A stretch of DNA of 64,000 bases from Mucilaginibacter xinganensis (lineage in GTDB: Bacteria > Bacteroidota > Bacteroidia > Sphingobacteriales > Sphingobacteriaceae): assembly GCF_002257585.1 (NCBI RefSeq), contig NZ_CP022743.1, positions 3,596,001 through 3,660,000 on the forward strand. Reading direction: 5' to 3'. A program made the translations under genes and the position numbers. Below the pieces are notes generated by a model. That model had not been told where the DNA came from. It saw only the letters and a program-made list of their open reading frames with translations, and did not search any database. This document shows, piece by piece, positions 1-8,728 of the stretch; position 1 is the first letter of the stretch, and each line of letters starts with the position of its first letter.

Positions 1-2
1 AT

Positions 3-1040
3 ACCTCTACCTCCGGTACCCTGGGACGGCCAGTAACCATAGCGCTTACTGAAAACGACCTTGACCGTTTGGCTTACAATGAATACAATTCCTTTTTGTG
101 TGCCGACGGTTCTGCTGAAGACACTTACCAACTGATGCTTACCCTCGACAGACAATTTATGGCCGGGATTGCCTATTATCTCGGCATCCGCAGAATAGGT
201 GCCGGAATTATCCGTCTGGGCCCCGGAGTCCCCTCATTGCAGTGGGAGACCATTCAGCGGTTAAAACCAACTGCTATTGTTGCTGTTCCTTCATTTATTC
301 TGAAGCTCATTCAGTACGCAAAAGATACAGGGATTGATATCAGCAGCACATCGGTTAAAAAAGCCATCTGCATTGGCGAGAACATCCGGAATACTGATTT
401 CTCATTAAACATCCTTGGAAAAAAAATAACGGAAAACTGGGATATCCAGTTATATTCTACTTACGCATCCACCGAAATGCAAACTGCGTTTACAGAATGC
501 GGCGAAGGTAAAGGCGGCCATTATCAACCTGAACTTGTTATTGTGGAGCTTTTAGACGGAAATGACCAACAAGTGGAACCAGGAACCCCCGGAGAAGTAA
601 CCATTACTACTTTAGGCGTTGAGGGAATGCCCCTGCTGCGTTATAAAACCGGGGACATGTGCATGTATTTTGACGAGCCATGCGCCTGCGGCCGCACCAG
701 CTTGCGTCTTTCGCCTATAATGGGGCGTAAAAAACAAATGATAAAATTTAAGGGCACAACACTTTATCCGCCGGCACTGTTCGACCTGCTGAACGAGCGT
801 GAAGAGATCCTTGATTTTGTAATAGAGGTTTCTACAAACGACATCGGGATGGACCAGGTATCACTTTATGTAGTCCCCACCGAACTGACCGAAGAGTGTG
901 ATCACCGCATTCGGGCATATTTACAGGCCCGACTGCGTGTTAGTCCGCACATTAAGTATATTACGACCGAAGAGATCCTGAAAATGCAATTCAGCGAAGC
1001 CAGCCGGAAAGCTATTAAATTTATAGACAAAAGAGCTTAA
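3..1040 (+). CDS. Phenylacetate-CoA ligase-like AMP-forming enzyme, 5' truncated by window edge
   Basis: The reading frame is open to the left edge, so the N-terminus lies outside the window. It enters with TSGTLGRPVT, which matches the Ser/Thr/Gly-rich ATP-binding P-loop of adenylate-forming ligases. STYASTEMQTAFTECGEGKG and RYKTGDMCMYFDEPCACGR follow, both typical of the PaaK branch, as is the small C-terminal domain from about residue 240 (GRKKQMIKFKGTTLYPPALF). The family activates aryl or other carboxylic acids to CoA thioesters through acyl-AMP. The substrate cannot be read from sequence. In Bacteroidota, PaaK-like proteins also occur outside phenylacetate degradation, and no other paa gene is in the window, so the role stays open. 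Confidence 0.85.
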   Translation, partial: TSTSGTLGRPVTIALTENDLDRLAYNEYNSFLCADGSAEDTYQLMLTLDRQFMAGIAYYLGIRRIGAGIIRLGPGVPSLQWETIQRLKPTAIVAVPSFILKLIQYAKDTGIDISSTSVKKAICIGENIRNTDFSLNILGKKITENWDIQLYSTYASTEMQTAFTECGEGKGGHYQPELVIVELLDGNDQQVEPGTPGEVTITTLGVEGMPLLRYKTGDMCMYFDEPCACGRTSLRLSPIMGRKKQMIKFKGTTLYPPALFDLLNEREEILDFVIEVSTNDIGMDQVSLYVVPTELTEECDHRIRAYLQARLRVSPHIKYITTEEILKMQFSEASRKAIKFIDKRA

Positions 1041-1084
1041 TTATAACTATAGATACCTGTAAACTATTTCGGCGGCCAGCTATT

Positions 1085-1582
1085 TTATTTAAAGCTGCTA
1101 CCCAATTCAAGCCGTTTGTTCCTCAGGTCAATACCTCCTTCAATCACCGATTTAAGGTTGGCAAGGTAAAACGTCCACCCTATCTGGCATTGCACATACA
1201 GGTTTTTTGAAAGATCAGCTTCTTCCGGGATGTTTGTTTGGGTAAGTTCAACTATGGATACCCCGTTGCGGCTGTAAATATAAATAGAAACGATACTGCC
1301 GCCCGAAAAGGTAAACTTTAATGAATCCGTGCCGTTGGCTTCAAGCACACTCCCCTTTTCAACAGCAGTGTCGTCATAGCCGTGCCAATACCATTCGTAA
1401 GTATCCTCCGTCATAATAAACTCCTCCGGCTCCCTGGTGCGGCGTGGAACAGTATAAAAATTAGCCTTCCGTAAAAACCATTTTTCAATTCCCGCTGTGG
1501 TGGCCCAGGCTTCATAAAGACTTCTTACATCGGTATTAAAATCACCAACTATTTTAAAGCTGGTAAACTTATTATCTATCAT
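1085..1582 (-). CDS. SRPBCC (START/AHSA1-like) domain protein
   Basis: This 165-residue soluble protein opens with a strand of the form FTSFKIVGDFNTDVRSLYEAW and has W-rich stretches (TEDTYEWYWHGYDD). That pattern suits the helix-grip fold of Activator-of-Hsp90-like SRPBCC proteins, which bind hydrophobic ligands or act as cochaperones. No signal peptide or membrane segment is visible. It stands alone and is divergent from the NUDIX gene. A TAnnTTTG-type -7 box on this strand (CAAATTTA on the plus strand, 1608-1615) lies about 26 bases upstream of the start and could drive it. The ligand is unknown. Confidence 0.75.
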   Translation of the reverse strand: MIDNKFTSFKIVGDFNTDVRSLYEAWATTAGIEKWFLRKANFYTVPRRTREPEEFIMTEDTYEWYWHGYDDTAVEKGSVLEANGTDSLKFTFSGGSIVSIYIYSRNGVSIVELTQTNIPEEADLSKNLYVQCQIGWTFYLANLKSVIEGGIDLRNKRLELGSSFK

Positions 1583-1661
1583 ATTGGTAATATAACTAAT
1601 ATTAATCCAAATTTAGGTATAATAGTTTTTGTGTTTATTAACTTCACAACAAATCTTACCC

Positions 1662-2120
1662 ATGCCAAATCAAAGTGCAGGTATCCTGCTTTATAGAAAA
1701 ACAAGTAACGCGGTGGAGCTTTTCCTGGTTCATCCCGGCGGACCATTCTTTAAAAACAAAGACATGGGTGTTTGGTCGATCCCCAAAGGGGAATTTTTGG
1801 ATGATGAAGCGGCATTGACTGCCGCCAAACGCGAATTTGAAGAAGAAACCGGACAGCCAGTAGGCGAAGGCAAATTTATTCCGCTAACACCGGTAAAACT
1901 AAAAAGCGGCAAGCGCGTGTTTGCCTGGGCCATGGAAGGCAATATAGATCACAATATAATAACCAGCAATTTTTTTGAGATAGAATGGCCGCCAAAATCA
2001 GGTAAAAAACAATCGTTTCCGGAGGTTGACCGGGCCGGTTGGTTTGATCTGGAAGAAGCAAAACTGAAGATAAACGGTGCCCAGGCAGCGTTTATTGATG
2101 AGCTAAACAGCCTGATCTAA
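1662..2120 (+). CDS. NUDIX hydrolase
   Basis: The 152-residue protein carries a complete NUDIX box GX5EX7REUXEEXGU: GEFLDDE, seven residues, then REFEEETGQ, at about residues 46-68. The Glu pair in REFEEE binds the divalent metal and the enzyme hydrolyses a nucleoside diphosphate linked to another group. SAGILLYRK at the N-terminus and VWSIPKGE before the box resemble the Ap4A/dNTP house-cleaning branch. I chose the ATG at 1662 over a TTG 33 bases upstream, because the extra residues (CLLTSQQILP) match no family feature. It is monocistronic, and the substrate is not determinable. Confidence 0.88.
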   Translation: MPNQSAGILLYRKTSNAVELFLVHPGGPFFKNKDMGVWSIPKGEFLDDEAALTAAKREFEEETGQPVGEGKFIPLTPVKLKSGKRVFAWAMEGNIDHNIITSNFFEIEWPPKSGKKQSFPEVDRAGWFDLEEAKLKINGAQAAFIDELNSLI

Positions 2121-2151
2121 CTACAAACTTTTTAAAAATGCATGCTGAAAC

Positions 2152-3627
2152 CTACCGCCTGTTCTTAACCCAATTTGAAATTTCGCCATCTGCTACGGCA
2201 GCAATTTTTAGTTTCTTCTCACCTAAAAGTCTTTCAAATACCATGGCAGCTATCTTTGCTTCATCATCAGCATCGTTTTGCAGACTACCGGGGGTAAAAT
2301 ACTTTTTTACAAAATGGGTGTCAAAGTTACCTGACACAAACGCTTCATGCTGCATTACAAACTTTCCGAAACCCAATGTTGTTGTTATCCCGGTGATATG
2401 GTATTCATCAATAGCGCGAATCATTCGTTCAATGGCTTCCTCCCGGTCCTTACCATAACTTACCAACTTGGCAATCATGGGATCGTAATATATTGGGATT
2501 TCCATTCCCTGTTCAAAGCCATCATCTACCCTAACCCCTGGCCCCTTTGGGGTAACATAAGTTTGCAGGGTACCAATATCCGGTAAAAAGTTATTGTCAG
2601 GGTCTTCCGCATAAACACGCAGCTCTATAGCGTGCCCGTTGATTTTAAGGTCCTCCTGTTTAAAACTAATGGCTTCGCCCCTTGCTATTTTTATCTGTTC
2701 TTTTACCAGGTCAACCCCGCTAATCAGCTCAGTAACTGGGTGTTCCACCTGCAGGCGGGTATTCATTTCTAAAAAGTAGAAGTTTAATTGCTCGTCCATT
2801 ATAAATTCCACCGTACCCGCGCCCGTGTAATTAACAGATCTTGCTACATCAACCGCACATTTGCCCATCTGCTCTCTAATTGCCGGCGTTAGTCCCGACG
2901 AAGGAGCTTCCTCAATTACTTTTTGGTGGCGGCGCTGCACAGAGCAATCGCGTTCAAACAAATGCAGGATATTTCCATGACTATCGCCCAGCACCTGGAT
3001 CTCTATATGCCGCGGCGACGATACATAGCGCTCAATAAATACAGCGCCGTCGCCAAACGCTGAAACAGCTTCTGATACGGCCAGGTGCATTTGTTCTTCA
3101 AACTCTGTTACGTTTTCAACAACCCGCATCCCTTTTCCGCCGCCGCCGGCAGCAGCCTTTATTAATATAGGAAACCCCACTTCGACAGCGCGTAGTTTAG
3201 CTTCATTAATATCTGTAATAGCTTGCTCTGTTCCCGGTACCATGGGGATATTATATTTTAGCGCCGCAGCTTTTGCCGACAGCTTGTTGCCCATTATTTC
3301 CATTGCCTCGGGCGATGGGCCGATCAAAATCAACCCCGCCTCCCTAACCTGGCGGGCAAATGAGGCATTTTCGCTCAAAAAACCATACCCGGGATGAATA
3401 GCTTCGGCCCCTGTTTTGCGGCAGGCGTCAATAATTTTGCTTCCTACAAGGTATGACTTACTTGATGGTGATTCTCCTATATGTACAGCTTCATCAGCAT
3501 AGCGTACATGGAGCGCATTACGGTCAGCATCTGCATAAACAGCTACTGTTTTAATACCCATTTCGCGCGCCGAGCGCATAATTCTTAAGGCTATTTCGCC
3601 ACGGTTAGCTACAAGGATTTTTTGCAT
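2152..3627 (-). CDS. accC: Biotin carboxylase (AccC-type subunit)
   Basis: The 491-residue protein begins MQKILVANRGEIALRIMRSA, the canonical start of biotin carboxylases. It has the glycine-rich ATP loop AAAGGGGKGMRV (about 158-169), the metal and biotin region FLEMNTRLQVEHPVTE, and the full ATP-grasp plus C-terminal domains. The length fits the stand-alone subunit (about 450-500). It carboxylates biotin carried on a separate BCCP. No BCCP or carboxyltransferase gene is adjacent, so it could serve acetyl-CoA, propionyl-CoA or methylcrotonyl-CoA carboxylase. The ATG at 3627 is preferred to a TTG two codons earlier. Confidence 0.92.
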   Translation of the reverse strand: MQKILVANRGEIALRIMRSAREMGIKTVAVYADADRNALHVRYADEAVHIGESPSSKSYLVGSKIIDACRKTGAEAIHPGYGFLSENASFARQVREAGLILIGPSPEAMEIMGNKLSAKAAALKYNIPMVPGTEQAITDINEAKLRAVEVGFPILIKAAAGGGGKGMRVVENVTEFEEQMHLAVSEAVSAFGDGAVFIERYVSSPRHIEIQVLGDSHGNILHLFERDCSVQRRHQKVIEEAPSSGLTPAIREQMGKCAVDVARSVNYTGAGTVEFIMDEQLNFYFLEMNTRLQVEHPVTELISGVDLVKEQIKIARGEAISFKQEDLKINGHAIELRVYAEDPDNNFLPDIGTLQTYVTPKGPGVRVDDGFEQGMEIPIYYDPMIAKLVSYGKDREEAIERMIRAIDEYHITGITTTLGFGKFVMQHEAFVSGNFDTHFVKKYFTPGSLQNDADDEAKIAAMVFERLLGEKKLKIAAVADGEISNWVKNRR

Positions 3628-3824
3628 AGACAATTCAAAGTTAGAAGAATTGAATGAATTTTATGAACGTTGAAGAAATAAGCCGTTCCACAACTCTTCC
3701 ATAACTAATTGTAAAATATTATTATAAATAGCTAAATTAAATATTACTACAAACAGCAAATATCACGTAACCTTAGGGCTGATATTTCCGTAAAAATCGA
3801 AAAATACTTGGAAAACCCCTTTAT

Positions 3825-4016
3825 ATGAATATTCTAATTCCTTTTGTGAAAGTGCTTATGGTACTTGGCGTTATTTTAATAATCGGAGTATTGTTTTTTA
3901 GCTACCTGAAACATTTAAAAAGAACAAGGTATCCTAACTGGAAATTCCCTGATTACGTTAGCGTGGGTTACGCAGAGTATTTATATAATAAATATATCAA
4001 AAGAACCGTCAAGTAG
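3825..4016 (+). CDS. Small single-pass membrane protein, unknown
   Basis: The 63-residue protein has one hydrophobic segment (residues 2-26, ILIPFVKVLMVLGVILIIG) followed by a basic tail rich in Lys and Tyr. No family is recognised. Its stop codon region overlaps the end of the convergent acetyltransferase gene by 8 bases. About 190 bases of AT-rich DNA precede it with no clear promoter box. It is plausible as a real small membrane protein because it has a clean ATG and a balanced composition, but it could be spurious. Confidence 0.5.
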   Translation: MNILIPFVKVLMVLGVILIIGVLFFSYLKHLKRTRYPNWKFPDYVSVGYAEYLYNKYIKRTVK

Positions 4017-4527
4017 TTACCGGTACATTTGTTAATAGCAACTCCAGGAATTTAAGATCAAGCCAGCGGTTAAACTTATACCCTACTTCTTTAAAGTGAG
4101 CTACTTCCGTAAAACCGAATGAACGGTGGAGGTTTATACTTATTTCATTATCGGCGCTAATGCCAGCCAGCAATGCGTGTATATTCATTTGGAGCGCGGC
4201 GTCAATTAATGACTGCAGCATAATTTTGCTGATCCCTTTTCCTCTGAACGAGGCTTCCACATACACGGACAACTCAGCGGTATAGCGGTAACATGGCCAA
4301 ACCCTGAAATGCCCAAAACTGCAATAACCGGCTACCTTGCCATCAATAGCAGCCACAAATACAGGGAAGTTGTTGTTAACCCGGTCATAGTACCAGTCTT
4401 TCCGCATTTGCAGGGTATGCGGTTGCTCACTATACACTGCAGTTGTGTTTACTATTACGTCATTATAAATCTCAAGCATCGCCGGCAGGTCATCCTCGCG
4501 TGCATCTCTAATTATTACGTTGTTCAT
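4009..4527 (-). CDS. GNAT N-acetyltransferase, phosphinothricin-acetyltransferase-like
   Basis: The 172-residue protein starts MNNVIIRDAREDDLPAMLEI and contains EIYNDVIVNTTAVYSEQP near the N-terminus. It then has the acetyl-CoA loop ASFRGKGISKIML (R/Q-x-x-G-x-G/A) and SFGFTEVAHFKEVGYKF, all typical of the PAT/bar/YncA branch that acetylates small amines or amino acids. The ATG at 4527 is preferred over the longer start at 4548, because that extension would lie within the terminator hairpin of the upstream cytochrome gene. The 3' end overlaps the small membrane protein gene by 8 bases in convergent orientation. The substrate is uncertain. Confidence 0.88.
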   Translation of the reverse strand: MNNVIIRDAREDDLPAMLEIYNDVIVNTTAVYSEQPHTLQMRKDWYYDRVNNNFPVFVAAIDGKVAGYCSFGHFRVWPCYRYTAELSVYVEASFRGKGISKIMLQSLIDAALQMNIHALLAGISADNEISINLHRSFGFTEVAHFKEVGYKFNRWLDLKFLELLLTNVPVTT

Positions 4528-4542
4528 AATTGGTATAAAGCA

Positions 4543-4575
4543 AAACACCCTTTAACTTAAGGCTAAAGGGTGTTT
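4543..4575 (-). terminator. Intrinsic terminator after cytochrome c gene
   Basis: A 12-base perfect inverted repeat (AAACACCCTTTA / TAAAGGGTGTTT) with a 9-base loop lies just 3' of the cytochrome gene. On the minus strand it is followed by a T-rich run. It sits between that gene and the acetyltransferase, so the two are probably separate transcripts. Confidence 0.8.
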
Positions 4576-4581
4576 GTTATT

Positions 4582-5073
4582 TTATTGTTTGTGATCACCT
4601 TGCGGAACACCGATGCCACCGGGGCTAGGTGCACCACCCGGAGGAGGGCCACCCGGGCCTCTTCTGCGTTCAGGAACTTTTACTTCAGGGTGTGACTCGC
4701 CGTGGTGACAAGTGTTACAGTTAACACCGCTTTTCATCACCATACCCAGTGAATCCTTTTTTGCCTCAAAATATTTTTGGTTGATCTTGTTCATCATTTT
4801 ATACATTTTGCGGGCCATTTCCTTTTCGGGTTTGGCATCACTTGCAAAATCCATCTTCTTTTCGGCCTCGTTGCGTACGTGGCAAAAATTGCAATGCACG
4901 CCCAATGAATGAGACCACTCATCCATTACCTGGTCAAGTTGCCGGTCTGTAATGTGCTTAGGCAGCACTTTAAGGTTTTTAAATTCCTTGTCGGGGGCCA
5001 TGGAAGTGAGCGCTACAATTGAAACTACTGACGCTAAACCTAATGTTACCCAAATCTTTTTGTTGATCAACAT
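4582..5073 (-). CDS. Exported c-type cytochrome with two CxxCH motifs
   Basis: The 163-residue protein has an N-terminal hydrophobic signal or anchor (residues 6-24). It contains two heme c attachment sites, CNFCH (about 60-64) and CNTCH (about 119-123), with surrounding sequence (VMDEWSHSLGVHCNFCHVRN, SGVNCNTCHHGESHP). This resembles the photosynthetic-reaction-centre-cytochrome-like family common in non-photosynthetic Bacteroidota. The tail is Pro/Gly-rich (GPGGPPPGGAPSPGG) and probably unstructured. It should be periplasmic or membrane-tethered and carry electrons; the partner is unknown. It is a single gene with its own terminator. Confidence 0.88.
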   Translation of the reverse strand: MLINKKIWVTLGLASVVSIVALTSMAPDKEFKNLKVLPKHITDRQLDQVMDEWSHSLGVHCNFCHVRNEAEKKMDFASDAKPEKEMARKMYKMMNKINQKYFEAKKDSLGMVMKSGVNCNTCHHGESHPEVKVPERRRGPGGPPPGGAPSPGGIGVPQGDHKQ

Positions 5074-5186
5074 ATTGTCATGATTAAGTCATCTAAAATA
5101 TAACATTACTTTGAATGTTCCAACAAAGAATAAAGATATAAACTATTACAGCGTAACTTTTTCATTACAACACCAGCTGATACCAA

Positions 5187-5216
5187 TTGATTTTTAAATA
5201 AATAAAAATAAATTTG
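5187..5216 (+). promoter_or_regulatory. Bacteroidota-type promoter of the blaI-like gene
   Basis: TTG (5187-5189) and TAAATTTG (5209-5216) match the -33 TTG and -7 TAnnTTTG elements known from Bacteroidota, with 19 bases between them. Transcription would start close to 5223, inside the operator that follows. This is the best promoter match seen in the window. Confidence 0.75.
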
Positions 5217-5222
5217 GTTTAT

Positions 5223-5257
5223 TACGAATTAGTCGTAGATTTACGAAACAATCGTAA
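5223..5257 (+). promoter_or_regulatory. Tandem operator (two TACGA-N5-TCGTA dyads)
   Basis: Two dyads with the same half-sites occur at 5223-5237 and 5242-5256. The second extends to TTTACGA-N5-TCGTAAA (5240-5258). Their centres are 19 bases apart, about two helical turns, placing two repressor dimers on one face. They lie between the promoter and the ATG at 5262, the expected position for autorepression by the BlaI-family protein encoded next. Confidence 0.75.
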
Positions 5258-5261
5258 AAAG

Positions 5262-5624
5262 ATGGAAAAGTTATCAAAACAAGAAGAAGAAGCAATGCAG
5301 GCAGTTTGGCAGTGCGGCAAGGGTTTTATAAAAGATTTTCTTGACCTGATGGAAGAGCCTAAACCACCCTACACCACCCTGGCATCAACCGTAAAAAACC
5401 TTGAGCGCAAGGGGTTTGTAGCGGGCGAAAAAATGGGTAACTCGTTCCGTTATGCCCCGGTAATACTGGAGGAGGACTATAAAAAGAAATTCATGAACGG
5501 CTTTGTGAGCGATTACTTTGAAAACTCTTACAAAAACCTGGTTACTTTTTTTGCCAATGAAAAAAAGATCAGTGCCAATGAATTGAAAGAGATCATAAAA
5601 CTTATTGAAAACCCTAAATCCTAA
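5262..5624 (+). CDS. BlaI/MecI/CopY-family transcriptional repressor
   Basis: The 120-residue protein begins MEKLSKQEEEAMQAVWQCGK and continues with a winged-helix region (PPYTTLASTVKNLERKGFVA), the hallmark recognition helix of BlaI/MecI repressors. The C-terminal helices would dimerise. The ATG at 5262 is chosen because an upstream frame start (5214) would fall inside the promoter and operator. The M56 peptidase gene begins 5 bases after its stop, so the pair is an operon equivalent to blaI-blaR1. In known systems the partner protease cleaves or triggers loss of the repressor. No beta-lactamase gene is nearby, so the controlled function is unknown apart from autoregulation. Confidence 0.9.
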   Translation: MEKLSKQEEEAMQAVWQCGKGFIKDFLDLMEEPKPPYTTLASTVKNLERKGFVAGEKMGNSFRYAPVILEEDYKKKFMNGFVSDYFENSYKNLVTFFANEKKISANELKEIIKLIENPKS

Positions 5625-5629
5625 ACGCT

Positions 5630-7528
5630 ATGCCCGCTTTATTCGTTTTCCTGTTTAAAGTAAATATTGCCCTACTGTTGTTTTGTGCAGGTTATTACCT
5701 GGTGTTAAGGCACCTTACCTTTTATACTTTAAACCGTATTTACCTGGTTGCAGCAATATTATTTGCTACCATTTACCCTAAAATAAACCTTTCCGGTTTT
5801 TTAGAGAATCACCAGCAAATAGCAAAACCGGTGCAGGTTATAGTACTTAACTGGCAGGTACCTGCAAAGGCGTTGGTTAAACCCATAGCCAAACCTGATT
5901 ATTGGGTGTGGGCCGAAGTGGTTTTATGGACAGGTATAGCCTTGTTTGCCTTACGCTTAATGGTGCAGCTTTACTCATTGTACAAGCTTTACCGCAGCTC
6001 AACAGCGGCTAAGATCTACGATCACGAGGTAAGACTCATCAATAGTGATAGCGGCCCATTTTCTTTCTGGAAAAGCATTTATATCAATCCAGCAAAGCAT
6101 GACCCGGCCGACCTGAAGTCAATCTTATTACACGAACAGATCCATGTTAGTGAATGGCATACGCTGGATGTGTTACTGGCGGAACTTAGCACCATATTTT
6201 ATTGGTTCAATCCAGGTGTTTGGCTGATGAAAAAAGCAGTTAGAGAAAACATAGAGTTTATAACCGACAGAAGGATATTGAACACCGGAACAGATAGCAA
6301 GCAGTATCAATATAGCCTGGTAAATGTTAGCTTTTCTGCCGCGCCGCAGGGGATTGTAAACCATTTTAACATATCAACCATAAAAAAAAGAATTATCATG
6401 ATGAACGCAAAAAGATCTTCTAAATTCAACCTTACCCGTTACGCATTTTTAGTTCCGGCTGTGGTAGTGCTATTATTGGTTTTCAGCATTTCAAAAGCGG
6501 CACTTATTAAAAAATCCTCCCCTGTTGTTAAGAGTTTAGCAGCTGTTGAAAACAAGCTAACTATAGGTGCGATAAAAAGCACTGCTGGTAATAAAGCTAA
6601 AGCCAGCATTAATTTAACGGTTAAAAGCAACTGGTTAAACATGCCCGCAGCGAAAGTTACAGATACCATACGAAAGGGTAAATTTTTTATTAGAGTTGAC
6701 GGCAAAAATGATTCTGCAAACTACATTATAGATGGCGTTAAAGCAACCCGCAACGATTTGAAAGCACTTGACCCCGGTAAAATTGAGAGCGTTGTAGTGT
6801 ACAGTGGTGTTAACCTTAACAAATTCATTCCCGGCATAGATGACAAAAAAGGGGTGATTTGTATCACCACAATTAACTCTGAGGCAGGCAGAAAATTCAA
6901 AGAGAAATTAGATGGCAAGGGTGGCAATCCCCCTGTTATAGCAGGTGTTGGCGATACCGGAACAAAACCAAATGGCTTAACCAAGGTAATGATTGTTGGT
7001 AGCAGTTCATCAGGTTCGGGCAATATAGCCGGCAATGATGATTCGGACAATAGCATAACAGTGACAGGGTCAAACAGCGGTGCTAACAAAGTTCAGGCTT
7101 TCAACATCGTAACTAAAAACGGAACTACACCCGCAACATTGACGTTACGCAAAAACTCAAAAAACGATGTAATTGTACAGGGTTATTCCAGCGGTAAAAG
7201 CTGGGACACCTCTCAGGTGAGGTATACCTTTTCTCTTGACACCGGGACCACCCGCCATTTAAACGCAAAACCATATAACATTAAAGGCGTTGTTAATTAT
7301 AATTCAAACCTGACGTTTGCTAATTCAAACTCCAGGTTCAGCCTCAATCACCTTTCTGATAAGCTGGTGATCATCAATGGTAAAATGGCATCTGTATCTG
7401 ATTTGAAAAAACTTTCAGCATTTGACATTGACAAAATGGTGCTTAAAACAGATGATGAAACCAAAGAACTTTACGGTGAAAAAGCCAAAAACGGTATCGT
7501 ATTTATAGTGACCCGAAAGAGCAGGTAA
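5630..7528 (+). CDS. M56 (BlaR1/MecR1-type) membrane metallopeptidase with C-terminal plug-like repeats
   Basis: The 632-residue protein has N-terminal membrane helices (about 5-20, 35-50, 95-115) and an M56 zinc site LLHEQIHVSEWHTLD (HExxH about residue 180). A further helix runs over about 270-290 (YAFLVPAVVVLLLVFSISKA), and the rest should be periplasmic. The C-terminal part contains two segments shaped like the TonB-receptor plug edge: VDGKN...IIDGVKATRNDLKAL...GVICITT (about 350-415), and IINGKMASVSDLKKLSAFDI...KNGIVFIVTR at the extreme C-terminus. The region between is Ser/Gly/Asn-rich. It replaces the penicillin-binding sensor of classical BlaR1, so the signal differs. It is co-transcribed with the blaI-like gene. 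Confidence 0.85.
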   Translation: MPALFVFLFKVNIALLLFCAGYYLVLRHLTFYTLNRIYLVAAILFATIYPKINLSGFLENHQQIAKPVQVIVLNWQVPAKALVKPIAKPDYWVWAEVVLWTGIALFALRLMVQLYSLYKLYRSSTAAKIYDHEVRLINSDSGPFSFWKSIYINPAKHDPADLKSILLHEQIHVSEWHTLDVLLAELSTIFYWFNPGVWLMKKAVRENIEFITDRRILNTGTDSKQYQYSLVNVSFSAAPQGIVNHFNISTIKKRIIMMNAKRSSKFNLTRYAFLVPAVVVLLLVFSISKAALIKKSSPVVKSLAAVENKLTIGAIKSTAGNKAKASINLTVKSNWLNMPAAKVTDTIRKGKFFIRVDGKNDSANYIIDGVKATRNDLKALDPGKIESVVVYSGVNLNKFIPGIDDKKGVICITTINSEAGRKFKEKLDGKGGNPPVIAGVGDTGTKPNGLTKVMIVGSSSSGSGNIAGNDDSDNSITVTGSNSGANKVQAFNIVTKNGTTPATLTLRKNSKNDVIVQGYSSGKSWDTSQVRYTFSLDTGTTRHLNAKPYNIKGVVNYNSNLTFANSNSRFSLNHLSDKLVIINGKMASVSDLKKLSAFDIDKMVLKTDDETKELYGEKAKNGIVFIVTRKSR

Positions 7529-7537
7529 TTAATTCAA

Positions 7538-7614
7538 ATTGAGCTGATAAGGTTATAGCACCAGCACTAAGGTCAGTTAATAGTTCTTGTATGATATCTC
7601 CAAATCAGCTCAAT
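7538..7614. repeat. Long-loop inverted repeat between convergent genes
   Basis: ATTGAGCTGAT (7538-7548) pairs with ATCAGCTCAAT (7604-7614) across a 55-base loop, between the M56 gene and the convergent topoisomerase gene. No clear U-tract follows. It may serve both 3' ends. Confidence 0.4.
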
Positions 7615-7642
7615 CCAATTTATATCACCTAACTTAATCAAC

Positions 7643-8728
7643 CTAACTGGCTTCGGCCAGTTTTTCTTTTTCCAGTATCTCAAGCAGCGCTTTTTCAGCA
7701 ACATTCAAATCCGATGCATCGACATCTTTATGCTCGTCAATGTTTTTAATGTATTTAAAGATTGCCCCGTCTTCGTAGCTTTTGATAATAGTGGGATGCA
7801 CATAATACTTTTTGCAGACCGTACGGGTATTACCAAGATTAAGCGCGACCTCATCCAAAACACTTACAATTTTCCGTTTACATTCGGTAACCGTTTCAAA
7901 TTCGCCGGCTTGCTTAAAGGCATAAAGGGCACTTATGCTACCTGCCCAGGTACGGAAGTCTTTTGCTGTAAAATCTTCGCCGGTAATTTCCTTGAGATAA
8001 TTGTTCACTTCGCCCGATCCGATGGTGCAGCGTTCGCCGGCAGCATTATAATATTGAAAAAGATCCTTTCCAGGCATCTCGCGACACTGCTTTACCAGCC
8101 GCGACAGCTTTCTGCTTTGCAGGGACACTTTGTGGTAAACGCCCTTTTTTCCCTTAAATTCAAAATTTATTTGCGTACCCTCAACTTTCACGTGGCGGTT
8201 CATCAATGTGGTTAAGCCAAATGAGCCGTATAATTTTTTGTATGCTTCATTCCCTATCCTGATGCTGGTGAGTTCCATTAACCGTACCACAAGGGCCACT
8301 AATTTATCATGGTCCAGGGTCTGCCTTGCAAGGTCCTTGTCCACCTGTTTGCGGATAGCCGGCAAATAGGCAGCAAAAGTTTGCATGCGGTGATATTTGG
8401 ACTGGTTACGAATTTTGTTCCAGCCAGAGTGATAGCGGTATTGTTTTCGGCCCGCTGCATCCGTGCCTGTAAACTGCAAATGCCCGTTGTCGTAAGGGGA
8501 GATCCATACATTTGTATAAGCCGGCGGAATAACCAACCGGTTGAAACGGGTTACCAGTTCTTTGTCTTTAACCAAACTGCCATCGGCATAATAATAACTC
8601 CAGCCTTTGCCTGATTTTTTTCGGGTATAGCCAGGCGTGGCATCTGATACATAGCGCAGGCCAACAGCTTTAGCAGTTGATTTAGGATCGCGCCCTATTT
8701 TTTCAAGTTTGGTTAGTAAACGGTTCAT
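7643..8728 (-). CDS. DNA topoisomerase IB (poxvirus/bacterial type)
   Basis: The 361-residue protein has GLRYVSDATPGYTRKKSGKG near the N-terminus, typical of bacterial topoisomerase IB. RIGNEAYKKLYGSFGLTTL and FTAKDFRTWAGSISAL (catalytic Arg/His region) follow. CKKYYVHPTIIKSYEDG includes the active-site Tyr (YVHP), which forms a 3'-phosphotyrosyl bond while relaxing supercoils. The length fits the family (about 340-380). The ATG at 8728 is chosen over 8785, because the extension is hydrophobic and unlike this cytosolic enzyme. Confidence 0.92.
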   Translation of the reverse strand: MNRLLTKLEKIGRDPKSTAKAVGLRYVSDATPGYTRKKSGKGWSYYYADGSLVKDKELVTRFNRLVIPPAYTNVWISPYDNGHLQFTGTDAAGRKQYRYHSGWNKIRNQSKYHRMQTFAAYLPAIRKQVDKDLARQTLDHDKLVALVVRLMELTSIRIGNEAYKKLYGSFGLTTLMNRHVKVEGTQINFEFKGKKGVYHKVSLQSRKLSRLVKQCREMPGKDLFQYYNAAGERCTIGSGEVNNYLKEITGEDFTAKDFRTWAGSISALYAFKQAGEFETVTECKRKIVSVLDEVALNLGNTRTVCKKYYVHPTIIKSYEDGAIFKYIKNIDEHKDVDASDLNVAEKALLEILEKEKLAEAS

